DNA of 64,000 bases from Flavobacterium sp. (GCA_016787805.1 JAEUTY010000012.1:62001-126000); one strand, 5' to 3'; positions 52,631 through 62,530 are shown, counted from the first letter of the stretch. Made by a program: numbers and translations. The notes: generated by a model not told the origin, from the sequence alone.

Positions 52631-53794
52631 TTATTGAATAAGATTGGTTCCGTTAACTGTTGCCCAAGCACCAGAAGTTAAACTTGCACCTGTAGCTGAA
52701 CTACTTGTGATGAATTGGTTAGACGGGAATGCAACTATTATAGATCCACTTCCTCCTCCAACTGATACGGTGCCGCTATTTATTTTGATACCATTAAATT
52801 TAATTTTATTACCATTTACTTGATCTGTATTTGTTGGCGCATCTTGTATTCTAACTGCTACAGCACTTGGATCAGTATAACCTTCAATAAGAACATTATT
52901 GTATTCACCATTTCCTTGTTTTTTGAATTGTATAGCATCATACTCTACAGAACCATTTTCGGTCAATGTACCAGCAGCTCTTTTAAGAGTAATGTTTGAA
53001 ACGATAGGCCAAAAAGTATTGTTCACGCTTTTAGCTTCTATTTCCATTCCAAAATTTCCTGTTCCTGTTTGATAAGCATACCAATTGGAATTGTTTTGTC
53101 CTTTCCATCCGTCTTGCCAGTCAAAAGAATCATCAAAATTGCCATATGAAATTGCATTTGTTAGCGAAACTGTTCCGCCATAAAATTCATAACCATCATC
53201 AGCGCCTTTGTAAGAAACTAAATGGTCCAAAACGGTTCCAGATCCTACAGAGTAAAAAGAAAAACCATTCATTTCGCTAGTTCCATCGGTGATTTTTTTT
53301 CCAGCGTATTCCACTCTAACATAGGTTAATGAACCACCATTGTGTGTTGGATTTGTTCCACCATAGCTTAAAGCTAAACCATCTTCAGATGTTGCAGTTG
53401 TTACTCCAGCAGCACCAACAATCGGAGCGTCACCATACATAATAATTCCACCCCACGAGCCAGGAACTTTTGAAACTTCGGTAAATACAACAGGTTCAGC
53501 AGCTGTTCCGTTTACAATAAGTTTTCCTCCGTTTTCTACTACCAATGCATCTACACCACTAGTAACATCTGCAGTTATTGTAGATCCTGCATCAAAAGTT
53601 ACGGTTACGCCCGATTTAATTTTAACAATTCCTTTCAAAGTGTAATTACCAAAAGCATAAGTTTTACTAGTTGTAATATCGCCAGTAATTTCTCCTACTA
53701 CTGGATTTCTTGGGTTAGAATTTTCATCATCATCGGTAGAACATCCAGTGAAAATTGAGGATAAAATAGCTAAAGCTAAGACTAATTTTTTCAT
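52631..53794 (-). CDS. Parallel beta-helix lipoprotein
   Basis: 387 aa. Lipobox SIFTGCSTDDDEN, with the Asp-rich residues after Cys19 that favour surface exposure in Bacteroidota. The body shows right-handed parallel beta-helix periodicity (LIVNGTAAEPVVFT, SWGGIIMYG, GGSLTYVRVEYAGK, LDHLVSYKGADDGYEFYGG). Similar lipoproteins often accompany TonB receptors, as here: the receptor gene lies upstream on the same strand, 145 nt apart. The ligand is unknown. Confidence 0.75.
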   Translation of the reverse strand: MKKLVLALAILSSIFTGCSTDDDENSNPRNPVVGEITGDITTSKTYAFGNYTLKGIVKIKSGVTVTFDAGSTITADVTSGVDALVVENGGKLIVNGTAAEPVVFTEVSKVPGSWGGIIMYGDAPIVGAAGVTTATSEDGLALSYGGTNPTHNGGSLTYVRVEYAGKKITDGTSEMNGFSFYSVGSGTVLDHLVSYKGADDGYEFYGGTVSLTNAISYGNFDDSFDWQDGWKGQNNSNWYAYQTGTGNFGMEIEAKSVNNTFWPIVSNITLKRAAGTLTENGSVEYDAIQFKKQGNGEYNNVLIEGYTDPSAVAVRIQDAPTNTDQVNGNKIKFNGIKINSGTVSVGGGSGSIIVAFPSNQFITSSSATGASLTSGAWATVNGTNLIQ

Positions 53795-53939
53795 TGTATT
53801 TAATAGTTTAATTGTTTGTTCAAAAGTATTTTGTGTGAGTTAAAAAGCTGTTACATTAAGATTATTAATACTTTATCAAACATTAAAAAGATTGTAAACA
53901 TTAAGTAAAATATCTTGGGTTCAGAACACAATTAATTAA

Positions 53940-56723
53940 CTAAAAGGTATATGATATATTTAAAGAATACCCAACTCCTCTTTTATAATCTCTCATAAGT
54001 AGTGAGTTTTCAGTAATGTTAACCGTGCTTTCTTTTCCCAATTCAAGCTTGTAAGAAGGATTTAAAATATTATCAACTGCAAACTTTACATCAATGTTTT
54101 TCGAAATTTTACTCGACCAAACAAAGTCTAATTTGCTGAATGATTTTTCATAAATATGATCAATTCCAGCAGTTCCAACTGCATAAATTCTATCTCCATA
54201 AACACCATAAACTAAAGACATTGTGTTTTTCATGGTTTTATTGAATTCAAATTCATATTTTAGATCAGCATTTGCCAACCAATCTGATGCTCCTTGCAAT
54301 TTTCTTTTTGAATTATTTTCAATAGTATTTTGAGTTAAATCAACTGTAACATCTGTTTTCATTAATGAAGTATTAAAACCTAATGAAAAATTAGAAAGAG
54401 ACGATGAAATTCTGCTTAATTGTAATAGTAGTTCTAATTCAGCGCCAAACAAAACTGCGCTTTTTGAATTTTGATAGTTGCTAATTTGCCCGCCGCTAGC
54501 AGGTAAAAAGACTCTTTCAATTGGATTTTTTATAGATTTTCCAAATAAACCAACCACCATCAACTCTTTGTTGTTAGGGAATAATTCATACTTCAAGTCG
54601 ATGTTTAAATTTTCAGCATCTTTCAAATTTGAATTTCCAACAATTGCGCTTCCATCTGGATCTACATAAGTAATTGGCAACAATTCCATTGTTACAGGTC
54701 GAGTTATAGTATTGGAAACTGCAAAGCGAAAGTTTGTTTTTTCAGTTAAAGAAAATTTTAAGTTAGCCGAAGGAAGAATGTATAATTTTTTTACGGTTAA
54801 TTTTTCATAAGGATCATCAATTGAGAAAGAAATAGGACGGTATTTTATAATACGATCTGAGTTTTCAAAACGAATGCCTCCATTAACTTCCAACGACTTT
54901 CCAAAATTCCATAACAAATTAAAGTATCCAGCATTTACAAATTGATTTAACTTCACCTTGTATTCTGCATTAGTTTCCTCAGTTATCGATAAAATTCCGT
55001 TAGAAATATCGCTAGAAATTTGAGCATCAATTGAATTTAAATTAGTTATCAAGGTTGTCGATAAACCCGGAAATGGTTTTCCTGACAAAAAGCGATATGT
55101 AGAAGACAAATCGTTTCTGAAGGTGTTATAACCTATAGCCAACTTATTCGTTTTGCCATTTTTATTTTCTTTAAACTTCAAATTGTATTCTAATAAACCA
55201 GACACATAATAATTGCCTTTTACTTTCAAATGTTGTCTGTTCAAATTGTTTCCTCCATAAGTAGTTGAAATTTCTGTGTCATTGATTTTATTTCCAACAA
55301 TAAATTTACGATCGGGTTGACCAAAAGTGGTTTTTACAAATGAACCACCCACTTTTACAGTGTGTCTTTTGTCTTTAGTGATGTTGTATTCGCCCAATAA
55401 TTGATTGTTGAAATAGTCGGATTGTTCAAATTGATTTACTCGGATAATTTGATTCGGATTATTAACTAAACTATTAGTATAACCCAATTGATCTTGAATT
55501 TTGCTCTCGGTAGAACGAAGATAAAAAGTATTGTAGGCTACATTGAATCGATCGGCTTTGTATTTCAATCCAACTAATGCAGACGAAGAAGTTTGATAAT
55601 TATATTGTGAAAAAACCATGTTTTTATCATAATTACCTTGCCCTTGATTAAAGGTTCTGTCAACACCTTCACGAATGGTTGATTTGTTTTCTGTATTTAA
55701 TGAGATGATATAATTTAAGTTGGTAGCATTTTTGAACTTAAATTTATCAGCATGTAAAACACTTATACTAGTGTTTATTGGACTCTTCACTTCATCAACA
55801 TTCCAAGTGTTGTTTTTATACAGTTCGGCTGACTCTGTTGAAGATAATCTAATTCCAGAAGGAGTGCTTCCGAAAATTGACGGCAATTCGCGGTCATCAC
55901 CAATCAAACCTAAAGTTCCTTGTGTGTTGTTTGCGTCAGAAGAAATCAGAAACTTTTCACCATTATTATCAGTAGTATAACCTAAACCTATACTAAGTTT
56001 TGTTACACTTCCTTTGGCTTGTGAAGTTTCAATGTTAACGGTTGCACCCGCAAAATCTCCTGAAATATTTGGATTAAACGTTTTGTAAATACTCAAAACA
56101 CCAACAATATCAGTAGGAAATAAATCCAATGGAATTATTTTTTTGAAAGGGCTGTTAGATGGAGCTTGTAAATCGTTTATAAGCAAGTTATTGTAACGAT
56201 CTTCTAATCCTCTGACAAAAAGTCCACGGCCATCCACTTTTGTAATCCCAGTAATTTTGGTCAACCCTTCTTCAACATCACTAATTCCTTTTCTCGACAT
56301 TTCCTGCGCACCAATACTTTGCTTAATTTCAACAGCTTTCTTTTGGTCTAAAAGTAAAGCAGTTTCTTTTTCGCGACTCGCTGTTTTTTGTATGACTACA
56401 TCTTCCAATTTGTAACCTCCCGAACCTAGTGCTTTGTTTACTATTATTGTTTCTCCTGCTTTTATAGTAATTGGTGTTTCAACATTTTCGTAGCCGATGA
56501 AACTAAAAACAATTACATAATTGCCCGGAGCAACAGAAATGCTGTATTCTCCTTTTTCATTAGTCGTAACACCAGTTGAAGTTCCTTTTAGGGTTGCGTT
56601 GGCAAATGCTAACGGAATGTTATTGGCATCTTTGTCGGTTAATATTCCTTTAACAGTTCCTTTGGTCTGTGCCAATCCCAGGGCAGAAAATAGAATAGTA
56701 AGTAATAATAGTTTGATTTTCAT
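53940..56723 (-). CDS. TonB-dependent receptor with carboxypeptidase-like N-domain
   Basis: 927 aa. Signal peptide (ending LGLAQ), a carboxypeptidase D-like domain (GTVKGILTDKDANNIPLAFA to ~95), a plug domain (KGISDVEEGLTKITGITKVD ... GLFVRGLEDRYNNLLI) and a 22-strand barrel ending in an aromatic (GYSLNISYTF). There is no SusD gene nearby, unlike glycan-uptake loci; the neighbour is a beta-helix lipoprotein, and the divergent neighbour is a PhoB/PhoR-like pair. It may take up phosphate- or metal-containing compounds or siderophores; inference from context only. Confidence 0.88.
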   Translation of the reverse strand: MKIKLLLLTILFSALGLAQTKGTVKGILTDKDANNIPLAFANATLKGTSTGVTTNEKGEYSISVAPGNYVIVFSFIGYENVETPITIKAGETIIVNKALGSGGYKLEDVVIQKTASREKETALLLDQKKAVEIKQSIGAQEMSRKGISDVEEGLTKITGITKVDGRGLFVRGLEDRYNNLLINDLQAPSNSPFKKIIPLDLFPTDIVGVLSIYKTFNPNISGDFAGATVNIETSQAKGSVTKLSIGLGYTTDNNGEKFLISSDANNTQGTLGLIGDDRELPSIFGSTPSGIRLSSTESAELYKNNTWNVDEVKSPINTSISVLHADKFKFKNATNLNYIISLNTENKSTIREGVDRTFNQGQGNYDKNMVFSQYNYQTSSSALVGLKYKADRFNVAYNTFYLRSTESKIQDQLGYTNSLVNNPNQIIRVNQFEQSDYFNNQLLGEYNITKDKRHTVKVGGSFVKTTFGQPDRKFIVGNKINDTEISTTYGGNNLNRQHLKVKGNYYVSGLLEYNLKFKENKNGKTNKLAIGYNTFRNDLSSTYRFLSGKPFPGLSTTLITNLNSIDAQISSDISNGILSITEETNAEYKVKLNQFVNAGYFNLLWNFGKSLEVNGGIRFENSDRIIKYRPISFSIDDPYEKLTVKKLYILPSANLKFSLTEKTNFRFAVSNTITRPVTMELLPITYVDPDGSAIVGNSNLKDAENLNIDLKYELFPNNKELMVVGLFGKSIKNPIERVFLPASGGQISNYQNSKSAVLFGAELELLLQLSRISSSLSNFSLGFNTSLMKTDVTVDLTQNTIENNSKRKLQGASDWLANADLKYEFEFNKTMKNTMSLVYGVYGDRIYAVGTAGIDHIYEKSFSKLDFVWSSKISKNIDVKFAVDNILNPSYKLELGKESTVNITENSLLMRDYKRGVGYSLNISYTF

Positions 56724-56747
56724 CAGAATGTTAGTTTAATTTTGATG

Positions 56748-56776
56748 CAAAGAAACCACTACAATGTAAAGTTCAA
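56748..56776 (-). promoter_or_regulatory. Possible TonB-receptor promoter
   Basis: On the minus strand TTG (56774-56776), an 18-nt spacer and TTTCTTTG (56748-56755), one base off the TAnnTTTG consensus. Confidence 0.45.
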
Positions 56777-56909
56777 GTTAGCCATGTTTTATGATTGTGT
56801 ATGCAAAAGATTACCTAAATGTTAAGATATTAAATTATAGTTAAGTCACTTTTTCGTATATTTATATGCTTATATTTACCATCGCAAAAGCAGCTAATTT
56901 TTTGCGCTT

Positions 56910-57593
56910 ATGAAGAAAAAAGAAATCAAAATTTTATTAGTTGACGATGAACAAGATATTCTGGAAATTGTAGGATATAATTTGTCGCAAGAAGGATACA
57001 AAATAGTAACAGCATCTAACGGAAAAGAAGCCATAGCTATTGCCAAAAAAGAACTTCCACAACTAATTATTATGGATGTAATGATGCCCGAAATGGACGG
57101 AATGGAAGCTTGTGAAAACATTCGTAAAATTCCAGAATTATCCAATGTTATCATTACCTTTTTGACTGCGCGAAGTGAAGATTATTCTCAAGTCGCTGGC
57201 TTTGACGCAGGAGCTGACGATTACATCGCAAAACCCATCAAACCCAAATTATTGGTTAGTAAAGTAAAAGCATTATTGCGTCGTTTGAAAAGCGAATCTG
57301 TATCAGCAGAAACCTTAAATGTAGGCGGAATTGAAATCAATCGCGAAGAGTACAAAATCGTAAAAGACAATATCGAAATCATTTTACCTCGAAAAGAATT
57401 CGAATTGTTTCACCTTTTGGCTTCCAAACCAGGAAAAGTATTCAAACGCGAAGAAATTCTGGATAAAGTTTGGGGCAACGAAGTCATTGTGGGCGGAAGA
57501 ACCATTGATGTTCACATCCGAAAATTGCGCGAAAAAATTGGCGAAGATTTGTTCAAAACCATCAAAGGCGTTGGATACAAATTTGAAGCTTAA
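56910..57593 (+). CDS. OmpR/PhoB-family response regulator
   Basis: 227 aa. Receiver domain with D12-D13, the phosphoacceptor Asp56 (IIMDVMMPEMDG), and Lys in YIAKPIKP. The C-terminal winged helix is of the OmpR/PhoB type (LPRKEFELFHLLASKPGKVF, RTIDVHIRKLREKIG, IKGVGYKF). It is paired with the histidine kinase gene 59 nt downstream. The pair resembles PhoB-PhoR, but phosphate control is not shown by the sequence; no Pho box was identified with confidence. Confidence 0.92.
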   Translation: MKKKEIKILLVDDEQDILEIVGYNLSQEGYKIVTASNGKEAIAIAKKELPQLIIMDVMMPEMDGMEACENIRKIPELSNVIITFLTARSEDYSQVAGFDAGADDYIAKPIKPKLLVSKVKALLRRLKSESVSAETLNVGGIEINREEYKIVKDNIEIILPRKEFELFHLLASKPGKVFKREEILDKVWGNEVIVGGRTIDVHIRKLREKIGEDLFKTIKGVGYKFEA

Positions 57594-57652
57594 TTTTCCT
57601 ATTTTAGCAGTGCGAAATGTTGCGCTAATTTCGAAACACTGAATCGCCATCA

Positions 57653-58696
57653 ATGGAAATAAATTTTAAAAAAACGTACACTTTTGCCATAATATCAACT
57701 TTGTATATTACGGTTTTTTCGACGTCCATTGTCGCACTTTTGTTATGGCTTTACGGAACATTCGTTTGGCAAATTTGCTTTTTGTTTGCTGTTTGTATGT
57801 CAATTTTCTCTTTTTTTGTAACGCAATACCGTGTCGAGCATTTCATTTACCGAAGAGTAAAAAAAATCTACGATGATGTTTCGTTACTCGATTCGGCTAC
57901 ACTTCGCAGCAAAGCCATCACCACTGATATGGCAACATTAACACGAGAAGTAAAAAAATTCGCCACCGATAAAAAACTCGAAATTGAAAACCTAAAAGTG
58001 CGTGAAGAATACCGACGTGAATTCATGGGAAATGTGTCGCACGAATTAAAAACGCCTTTGTTTACTGTGCAAGGCTACATATCTACCTTGCTTGGTGGCG
58101 CGATGAAAGACAAAGAACTCCGCAAAAAATACTTGGAACGAGCCGAAAAAGGCGTAGAGCGTTTGATTTATATTGTAGAGGATTTGGATTTGATTTCGAA
58201 ATTGGAAATGGGCGATTTGAATCTAGATTTTACCAAATTTAATATCGTCGAATTGATTCAGAATGTGTTCGATTTGCTCGAAATGCAAGCCGATAAAAAG
58301 AACATTATTTTGATGTTTGATCGCAAGTACAGCAAACCCATTATGGTGCGAGCCGACCAAGAAAAAATCCAACAAGTACTGACCAATTTGATCATGAATT
58401 CGATCAAATACGGAAAAGAAAACGGAACAACCGAAGTAACAATCGAAGATTTGGTGAAAGGCAAAATCATTGTTCGAATTCGTGATAATGGCGAAGGAAT
58501 TGAACAAAATCACATTCCGCGTTTGTTTGAACGTTTCTTCAGAGTGGATAAAAGTGGCGCACGTAGCGAAGGTGGTTCGGGCTTGGGACTTTCAATAGTA
58601 AAACACATCATCGAAGGGCACAACGAAAAAATTTACGTGGAAAGTGAATTCGGAAAAGGCTCCGAGTTTTCATTTACTCTCGAAAAGCAAGAATAA
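57653..58696 (+). CDS. Membrane sensor histidine kinase (PhoR-like)
   Basis: 347 aa. Two helices at the N-terminus (~12-33, 38-56) with almost no periplasmic loop, a linker helix, the H box with His130 (EFMGNVSHELKTPL), an N box (LMNSIKYG), and G boxes (DNGEGIEQNHIPRLFERFFR, GGSGLGLSIVKHI). Lacking an extracellular sensor domain, it may sense membrane state or a partner transporter, as PhoR does. Its 3' end overlaps the convergent glycosyltransferase gene by 27 nt. Confidence 0.93.
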   Translation: MEINFKKTYTFAIISTLYITVFSTSIVALLLWLYGTFVWQICFLFAVCMSIFSFFVTQYRVEHFIYRRVKKIYDDVSLLDSATLRSKAITTDMATLTREVKKFATDKKLEIENLKVREEYRREFMGNVSHELKTPLFTVQGYISTLLGGAMKDKELRKKYLERAEKGVERLIYIVEDLDLISKLEMGDLNLDFTKFNIVELIQNVFDLLEMQADKKNIILMFDRKYSKPIMVRADQEKIQQVLTNLIMNSIKYGKENGTTEVTIEDLVKGKIIVRIRDNGEGIEQNHIPRLFERFFRVDKSGARSEGGSGLGLSIVKHIIEGHNEKIYVESEFGKGSEFSFTLEKQE

Positions 58697-59725
58697 ATTC
58701 TCCCAATTGATTTCTGACTTTATTTTTGGGAAACCCAGAAAAACAGCTACCGAATGTAAATCGTTGAGTTTAAAACGATCTTGTTTTGTTGTGGGTAAAA
58801 ATCCATCGCGTTTGTATTTTTTAGCCAAATATTCTTGCTCAAATTGACCTGGCGTTGGAATAAAAAAGGCTTTTTTCTCCAACTTCACCAAATCCATCAC
58901 CGTTGTATAACCGGAGCGACAAAGCACCATTTCACTTTCGTTAAATGTAGTCTCTAATTCTTTCGTCTGCATAAAATTGTAAAACGTAATGTTGTCCATT
59001 TGCTCTTTTTTTTGCTCGGCCTCTACTTTTCCTTTGATAAAAACAGTTGCTTCTTTGTAATCTTTCAATTCTTTGATAAGTTTCTCTTCTAAAAGGGTTC
59101 TTTGCGGCTCTGGACCCGATAAAATAACCATCAATTGGAATTTAATTGGCAGTACTTTTTTCTCTAAACGACTCAAAATGCCAATGTATTTCAAACGCAA
59201 ATCGGTTTCTTTTAAATGGCCTAATTTTCCTGATAAATTCTGAATTTCGTCTACATCAGGAACCCAGCATTCATTGAATTTGGCTATAAAAAACTGGTGT
59301 AATTTACTCGAAATCCAAGTGGTTTTTCCCGACAAAACGGTCAATTGATGCGTGATGAAAACCGAAGGCACTTTTTTGTTTCGAACGCCCAAACGATTGT
59401 CAGAAATAATGCCAACCAAATCGTATTGTTTTACCCAATCTTTTACCAATCGCTTTTCTTCTAAAATGGCATGAATGGTTTTCGGGCTGTTTTTGATCAA
59501 TTTCCATTTGAAATTCTCACCTTTTTTAGCGTATTCAATTTGGTACGAAGGCAATTCAAGTGTTGGCAAATGCGGGAATTCTTTTTGCAGTAAAAGCAAC
59601 GCATTTCCATCACTCGCCAAAATTGGTTGATAGCCAAATTCTTCCAATTTTTTGACAATAGGAATGCAGCGCGTGGCATGACCCAAACCCCAATTTAAAG
59701 GCGCAACAAGTATGTTCTTGCTCAT
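58670..59725 (-). CDS. MurG-like glycosyltransferase (GT28-type)
   Basis: 351 aa. N-terminal Rossmann domain with NWGLGHATRCIPIVKKLEEF and a C-terminal nucleotide-sugar domain (VILSGPEPQRTLLEE, MVLCRSGYTTVMDLVKLEKK, FIPTPGQFEQEYLA). Pairs of this kind build glycolipids or cell-wall precursors, but this is not MurG itself (a different N-terminal motif). It lies 1 nt after the metallophosphoesterase gene in the same direction, so they form an operon. Confidence 0.82.
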   Translation of the reverse strand: MSKNILVAPLNWGLGHATRCIPIVKKLEEFGYQPILASDGNALLLLQKEFPHLPTLELPSYQIEYAKKGENFKWKLIKNSPKTIHAILEEKRLVKDWVKQYDLVGIISDNRLGVRNKKVPSVFITHQLTVLSGKTTWISSKLHQFFIAKFNECWVPDVDEIQNLSGKLGHLKETDLRLKYIGILSRLEKKVLPIKFQLMVILSGPEPQRTLLEEKLIKELKDYKEATVFIKGKVEAEQKKEQMDNITFYNFMQTKELETTFNESEMVLCRSGYTTVMDLVKLEKKAFFIPTPGQFEQEYLAKKYKRDGFLPTTKQDRFKLNDLHSVAVFLGFPKIKSEINWENLFLLFESK

Positions 59726-59726
59726 T

Positions 59727-60560
59727 TTATTTTTGAATTATGCTAATGAATTGTTCGGCTAATTTATTTTCGTATTCAAAGTGTATTTCCTCATCTAACG
59801 TTGCTATGGCAACATGTTGATAGAGCTTCCATTTTTTATGATGGTACTCTAAGGCGGTTAAATTTTCAATCCAATCACCAGAGTTTAAATATACAGTTTT
59901 TCCGTGACTGTTTTCTACCGTTTCCATTTTGGGTTCGTGAATGTGACCACAAATCACATAATCGTACTTTTTATCAATAGCGATATCGGTGCAAATCGTT
60001 TCAAAATTAGAAATAAACTTCACTGCCGATTTGACATTACTTTTAATTTTTTTGGAAAGCGAATACGGTTCTTTGTTCATTCGAGCTAAAAACCAGTTCA
60101 CTAATCGATTGATAAGAATTAAAATATCGTAACCCCAACCGCCCAATTTTGCTAACCATTTGGCATGATTGATGGAAGAATCAAAAACATCGCCGTGAAA
60201 AATCCATGCTTTTTTACCGTCCAATTCGAGTACTAATTTGTTGAGTAAACTGATGTTGCCCAAATGTAAATCAGTAAATTTTCGTAACATTTCATCGTGA
60301 TTTCCTGTAAGGTAATAAATTTTAGTGCCTTTTGAACTCAGCGAAATGATTTTTTTTATCACTTTCAAATGACTCGCCGGAAAGTACGATTTTCGGAACT
60401 GCCAAATATCGATAATGTCGCCGTTTAAAATGAGTGTTTTGGGTTTAATCGAAGATAAATACTGCAGTAATTCTTTGGCATGACAACCAAAAGTGCCCAA
60501 ATGTACATCGGAGATGACAACAACTTCTACAACTCTTTTTTTCAAAATAAAAGTTTTCAC
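59727..60560 (-). CDS. LpxH-like metallophosphoesterase
   Basis: 277 aa with the complete metallophosphatase motif series: SDVHLGTFGC, LNGDIIDIW (~46-54), GNHDE (~82-86), HGDVFD (~112-117) and CGHIHEPK (~197-204). Related enzymes hydrolyse UDP-2,3-diacylglucosamine in lipid A synthesis; this length and branch match the LpxH-like group, but the substrate is not certain. Operon with the glycosyltransferase; divergent from trmB. Confidence 0.82.
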   Translation of the reverse strand: MKTFILKKRVVEVVVISDVHLGTFGCHAKELLQYLSSIKPKTLILNGDIIDIWQFRKSYFPASHLKVIKKIISLSSKGTKIYYLTGNHDEMLRKFTDLHLGNISLLNKLVLELDGKKAWIFHGDVFDSSINHAKWLAKLGGWGYDILILINRLVNWFLARMNKEPYSLSKKIKSNVKSAVKFISNFETICTDIAIDKKYDYVICGHIHEPKMETVENSHGKTVYLNSGDWIENLTALEYHHKKWKLYQHVAIATLDEEIHFEYENKLAEQFISIIQK

Positions 60561-60616
60561 AAAGAAATTCGATTATTCTAACGTTAAGGTTACTTAAACA
60601 TTATTAAAAGTTTATT

Positions 60617-60644
60617 TGTATTGCTTTAATTTCCGTAGTTTTGC
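60617..60644 (+). promoter_or_regulatory. trmB promoter
   Basis: TTG at 60617-60619, a 17-nt spacer and TAGTTTTG at 60637-60644; the leader would be very short (about 12 nt to the GTG start). Confidence 0.7.
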
Positions 60645-60662
60645 CGAAAATTGACAAGTACA

Positions 60663-61337
60663 GTGGGAAGTAAAAATAAGCTCAAACGATTCAAAGAAAA
60701 CGAAACCTTTCAAAACGTTTTTCAACCAACACGCGAAGAAGTAGTTAGCAATAGTTTTCCTTTAAAAGGGAAATGGAATAGCGATTTTTTTAAAAATGAT
60801 AATCCAATAATAGTAGAATTAGGTTGCGGAAAAGGGGAATATTCGATTGGATTGGCCGAACGAAATCCGAATGCTAATTACATCGGAATTGATATCAAAG
60901 GCGCTCGGTTTTGGCGCGGAGCTAAAACGGCTGTCGAAAGCGGAATGAACAATGTAGCCTTCGTTCGCACGCAAATTGAATTGATTCACCATATTTTTGA
61001 CGCACATGAAATCGATGAAATTTGGATTACTTTTCCCGATCCACAAATCAAATACAAACGCACCAAGCACCGCATGACCAATTCGCAGTTTTTAAAATTG
61101 TATAAAAACATTTTGAAACCCGATGGTGTTGTCAATTTAAAAACTGATAGCGAATTCATGCACGGTTACACTTTGGGATTGTTGCATGGTGAAGGTCACG
61201 AAGTGTTGTACTCGAATCACAATATTTACAAAAACGAAGGAGCGCCGACAGAAGTAACTGAAATTCAAACGTTTTACGAAAAACAATATTTGGAAATTAA
61301 CAAGGCAATTACGTATATTCGTTTTAAAATCAAATAA
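60663..61337 (+). CDS. trmB: tRNA (guanine-N7)-methyltransferase
   Basis: 224 aa from GTG 60663, which gives the family N-terminus (M)GSKNKLKRFKENETF; a TTG 12 nt earlier would add four residues, but its position right behind the promoter makes it less likely. SAM motif ELGCGKGEYSIGLAE, then NYIGIDIKGARFWRGAK, and the signature TFPDPQIKYKRTKHRM. It methylates G46 of tRNAs. Followed after 61 nt by the LysE gene; the spacer contains a small CAGTTGTT hairpin. Confidence 0.95.
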   Translation: MGSKNKLKRFKENETFQNVFQPTREEVVSNSFPLKGKWNSDFFKNDNPIIVELGCGKGEYSIGLAERNPNANYIGIDIKGARFWRGAKTAVESGMNNVAFVRTQIELIHHIFDAHEIDEIWITFPDPQIKYKRTKHRMTNSQFLKLYKNILKPDGVVNLKTDSEFMHGYTLGLLHGEGHEVLYSNHNIYKNEGAPTEVTEIQTFYEKQYLEINKAITYIRFKIK

Positions 61338-61398
61338 AAAATTTAGTTATCAGTTGTTTTTTGACTGCAATCCGATAACCAACAACTGAACCCGTTCG

Positions 61399-62034
61399 AT
61401 GAGTGTAGTACTTCCTTTTTTTTACGGCTTTTTGGCAGCATTTATTGGGGTTTTTCCGCCAGGATTAATCAATATGACCGCCGCAAAAGTCGGTATTACT
61501 GATGGAAGGAAACGCGCGTTGATGTTTATTTTGGGAGCCACTATTGTAGTTTACCTTCAAACTTATATCTCGGTTTTGTTTGCGCAATACATCAACCAAC
61601 ACGCTGAAGTTGTGGTGTTGTTTAGAGAAATCGGCTTAGGGATTTTCATCGCGCTTACTATTTATTTTCTCTTTTTTGCTAAATCACCCAATTTAAAAAA
61701 GCAAGAACAATTACAACTCAAAAGCAAAAGAAGTCGTTTTTTTATGGGAATGTTGATTTCGGCACTGAACTTTTTCCCAACACTATACTATGCATTTGTA
61801 AGTATTACTTTGGCCTCGTACAATTTGTTTTCGTTTACCACAACTTCAGTGAATAGTTTGGTGGCTGGAATTGTAATCGGGTCGTTTACGGTGTTTTACT
61901 TTTATGTTTTGTTTTTTGAACGATTAAAATCAAAAACTGAGTTTTTAATTAGAAATATGAACAAGATGATAGGAATTATCACGGGAATCATTTCTATAAT
62001 TACTTTGATTAACATTTTGAAGTATTATTTCTGA
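61399..62034 (+). CDS. LysE-family transporter
   Basis: 211 aa with six hydrophobic helices and the LysE-typical N-terminal segment FFYGFLAAFIGVFPPGLINM (~7-26), including the GxxPGP-like turn. Such proteins export amino acids or related compounds across the inner membrane; substrate unknown. The last base of its stop is the first base of the next gene's start codon (TGATG), so the two are translationally coupled. Confidence 0.85.
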   Translation: MSVVLPFFYGFLAAFIGVFPPGLINMTAAKVGITDGRKRALMFILGATIVVYLQTYISVLFAQYINQHAEVVVLFREIGLGIFIALTIYFLFFAKSPNLKKQEQLQLKSKRSRFFMGMLISALNFFPTLYYAFVSITLASYNLFSFTTTSVNSLVAGIVIGSFTVFYFYVLFFERLKSKTEFLIRNMNKMIGIITGIISIITLINILKYYF

Positions 62035-62357
62035 TGGAAGAAAATTTTTTTGAACGCGTATACCAAATTGCACGACAAATTCCCGAAGGAAGAGTCACTT
62101 CTTACGGAGCTATTGCCAAAGCACTCGGAACAGCTCGTTCAGCGCGAATGGTAGGTTGGGCGATGAATGCTTCACATAATTTAGATGATGTTCCCGCACA
62201 CAGAGTGGTCAATCAAAAAGGAATTTTGACAGGGAAACACCATTTTGATGGCACTAATTTGATGCAACAACTATTGGAAAATGAAGGAGTGAAAGTGGTT
62301 GATAATCAGATTGTTGATTTTGAAAATGTGTTTTGGAATCCAATGAAAGAGTTGTAA
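62034..62357 (+). CDS. Alkyltransferase-like protein (ATL), Cys-less MGMT homologue
   Basis: 107 aa, the size of the DNA-binding domain of O6-alkylguanine-DNA alkyltransferase. The helix-turn-helix region (GRVTSYGAIAKALGTARSAR) and the Arg finger region are kept, but the active-site PCHR is PAHR (residues 54-57), so no alkyl transfer is possible. ATL proteins bind O6-alkylguanine and hand the lesion to nucleotide-excision repair. Coupled to the LysE gene by a TGATG overlap. Confidence 0.9.
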   Translation: MEENFFERVYQIARQIPEGRVTSYGAIAKALGTARSARMVGWAMNASHNLDDVPAHRVVNQKGILTGKHHFDGTNLMQQLLENEGVKVVDNQIVDFENVFWNPMKEL

Positions 62358-62424
62358 TAATTTGGTAATGTCTTAAAAAATTTATTACTAATAATTAGAC
62401 TCATAAATTCTAGTTATCCGTCAA

Positions 62425-62465
62425 TCAAAAACTTTTAACTTTCTACTTTTAACTTTCTACTTATT
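62425..62465. repeat. Period-7/14 oligomer array
   Basis: Alternating heptamers TTTTAAC and TTTCTAC, two rounds of a 14-nt unit, directly upstream of a TATCTTTG -7-like box at 62470-62477 that belongs to the Mrp gene. Confidence 0.8.
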
Positions 62466-62530
62466 AAAGTATCTTTGCAATCTAAAATCAGTCTTAATAA
62501 AAAGACGAAGTTTTAATTAACGAATTGAAA

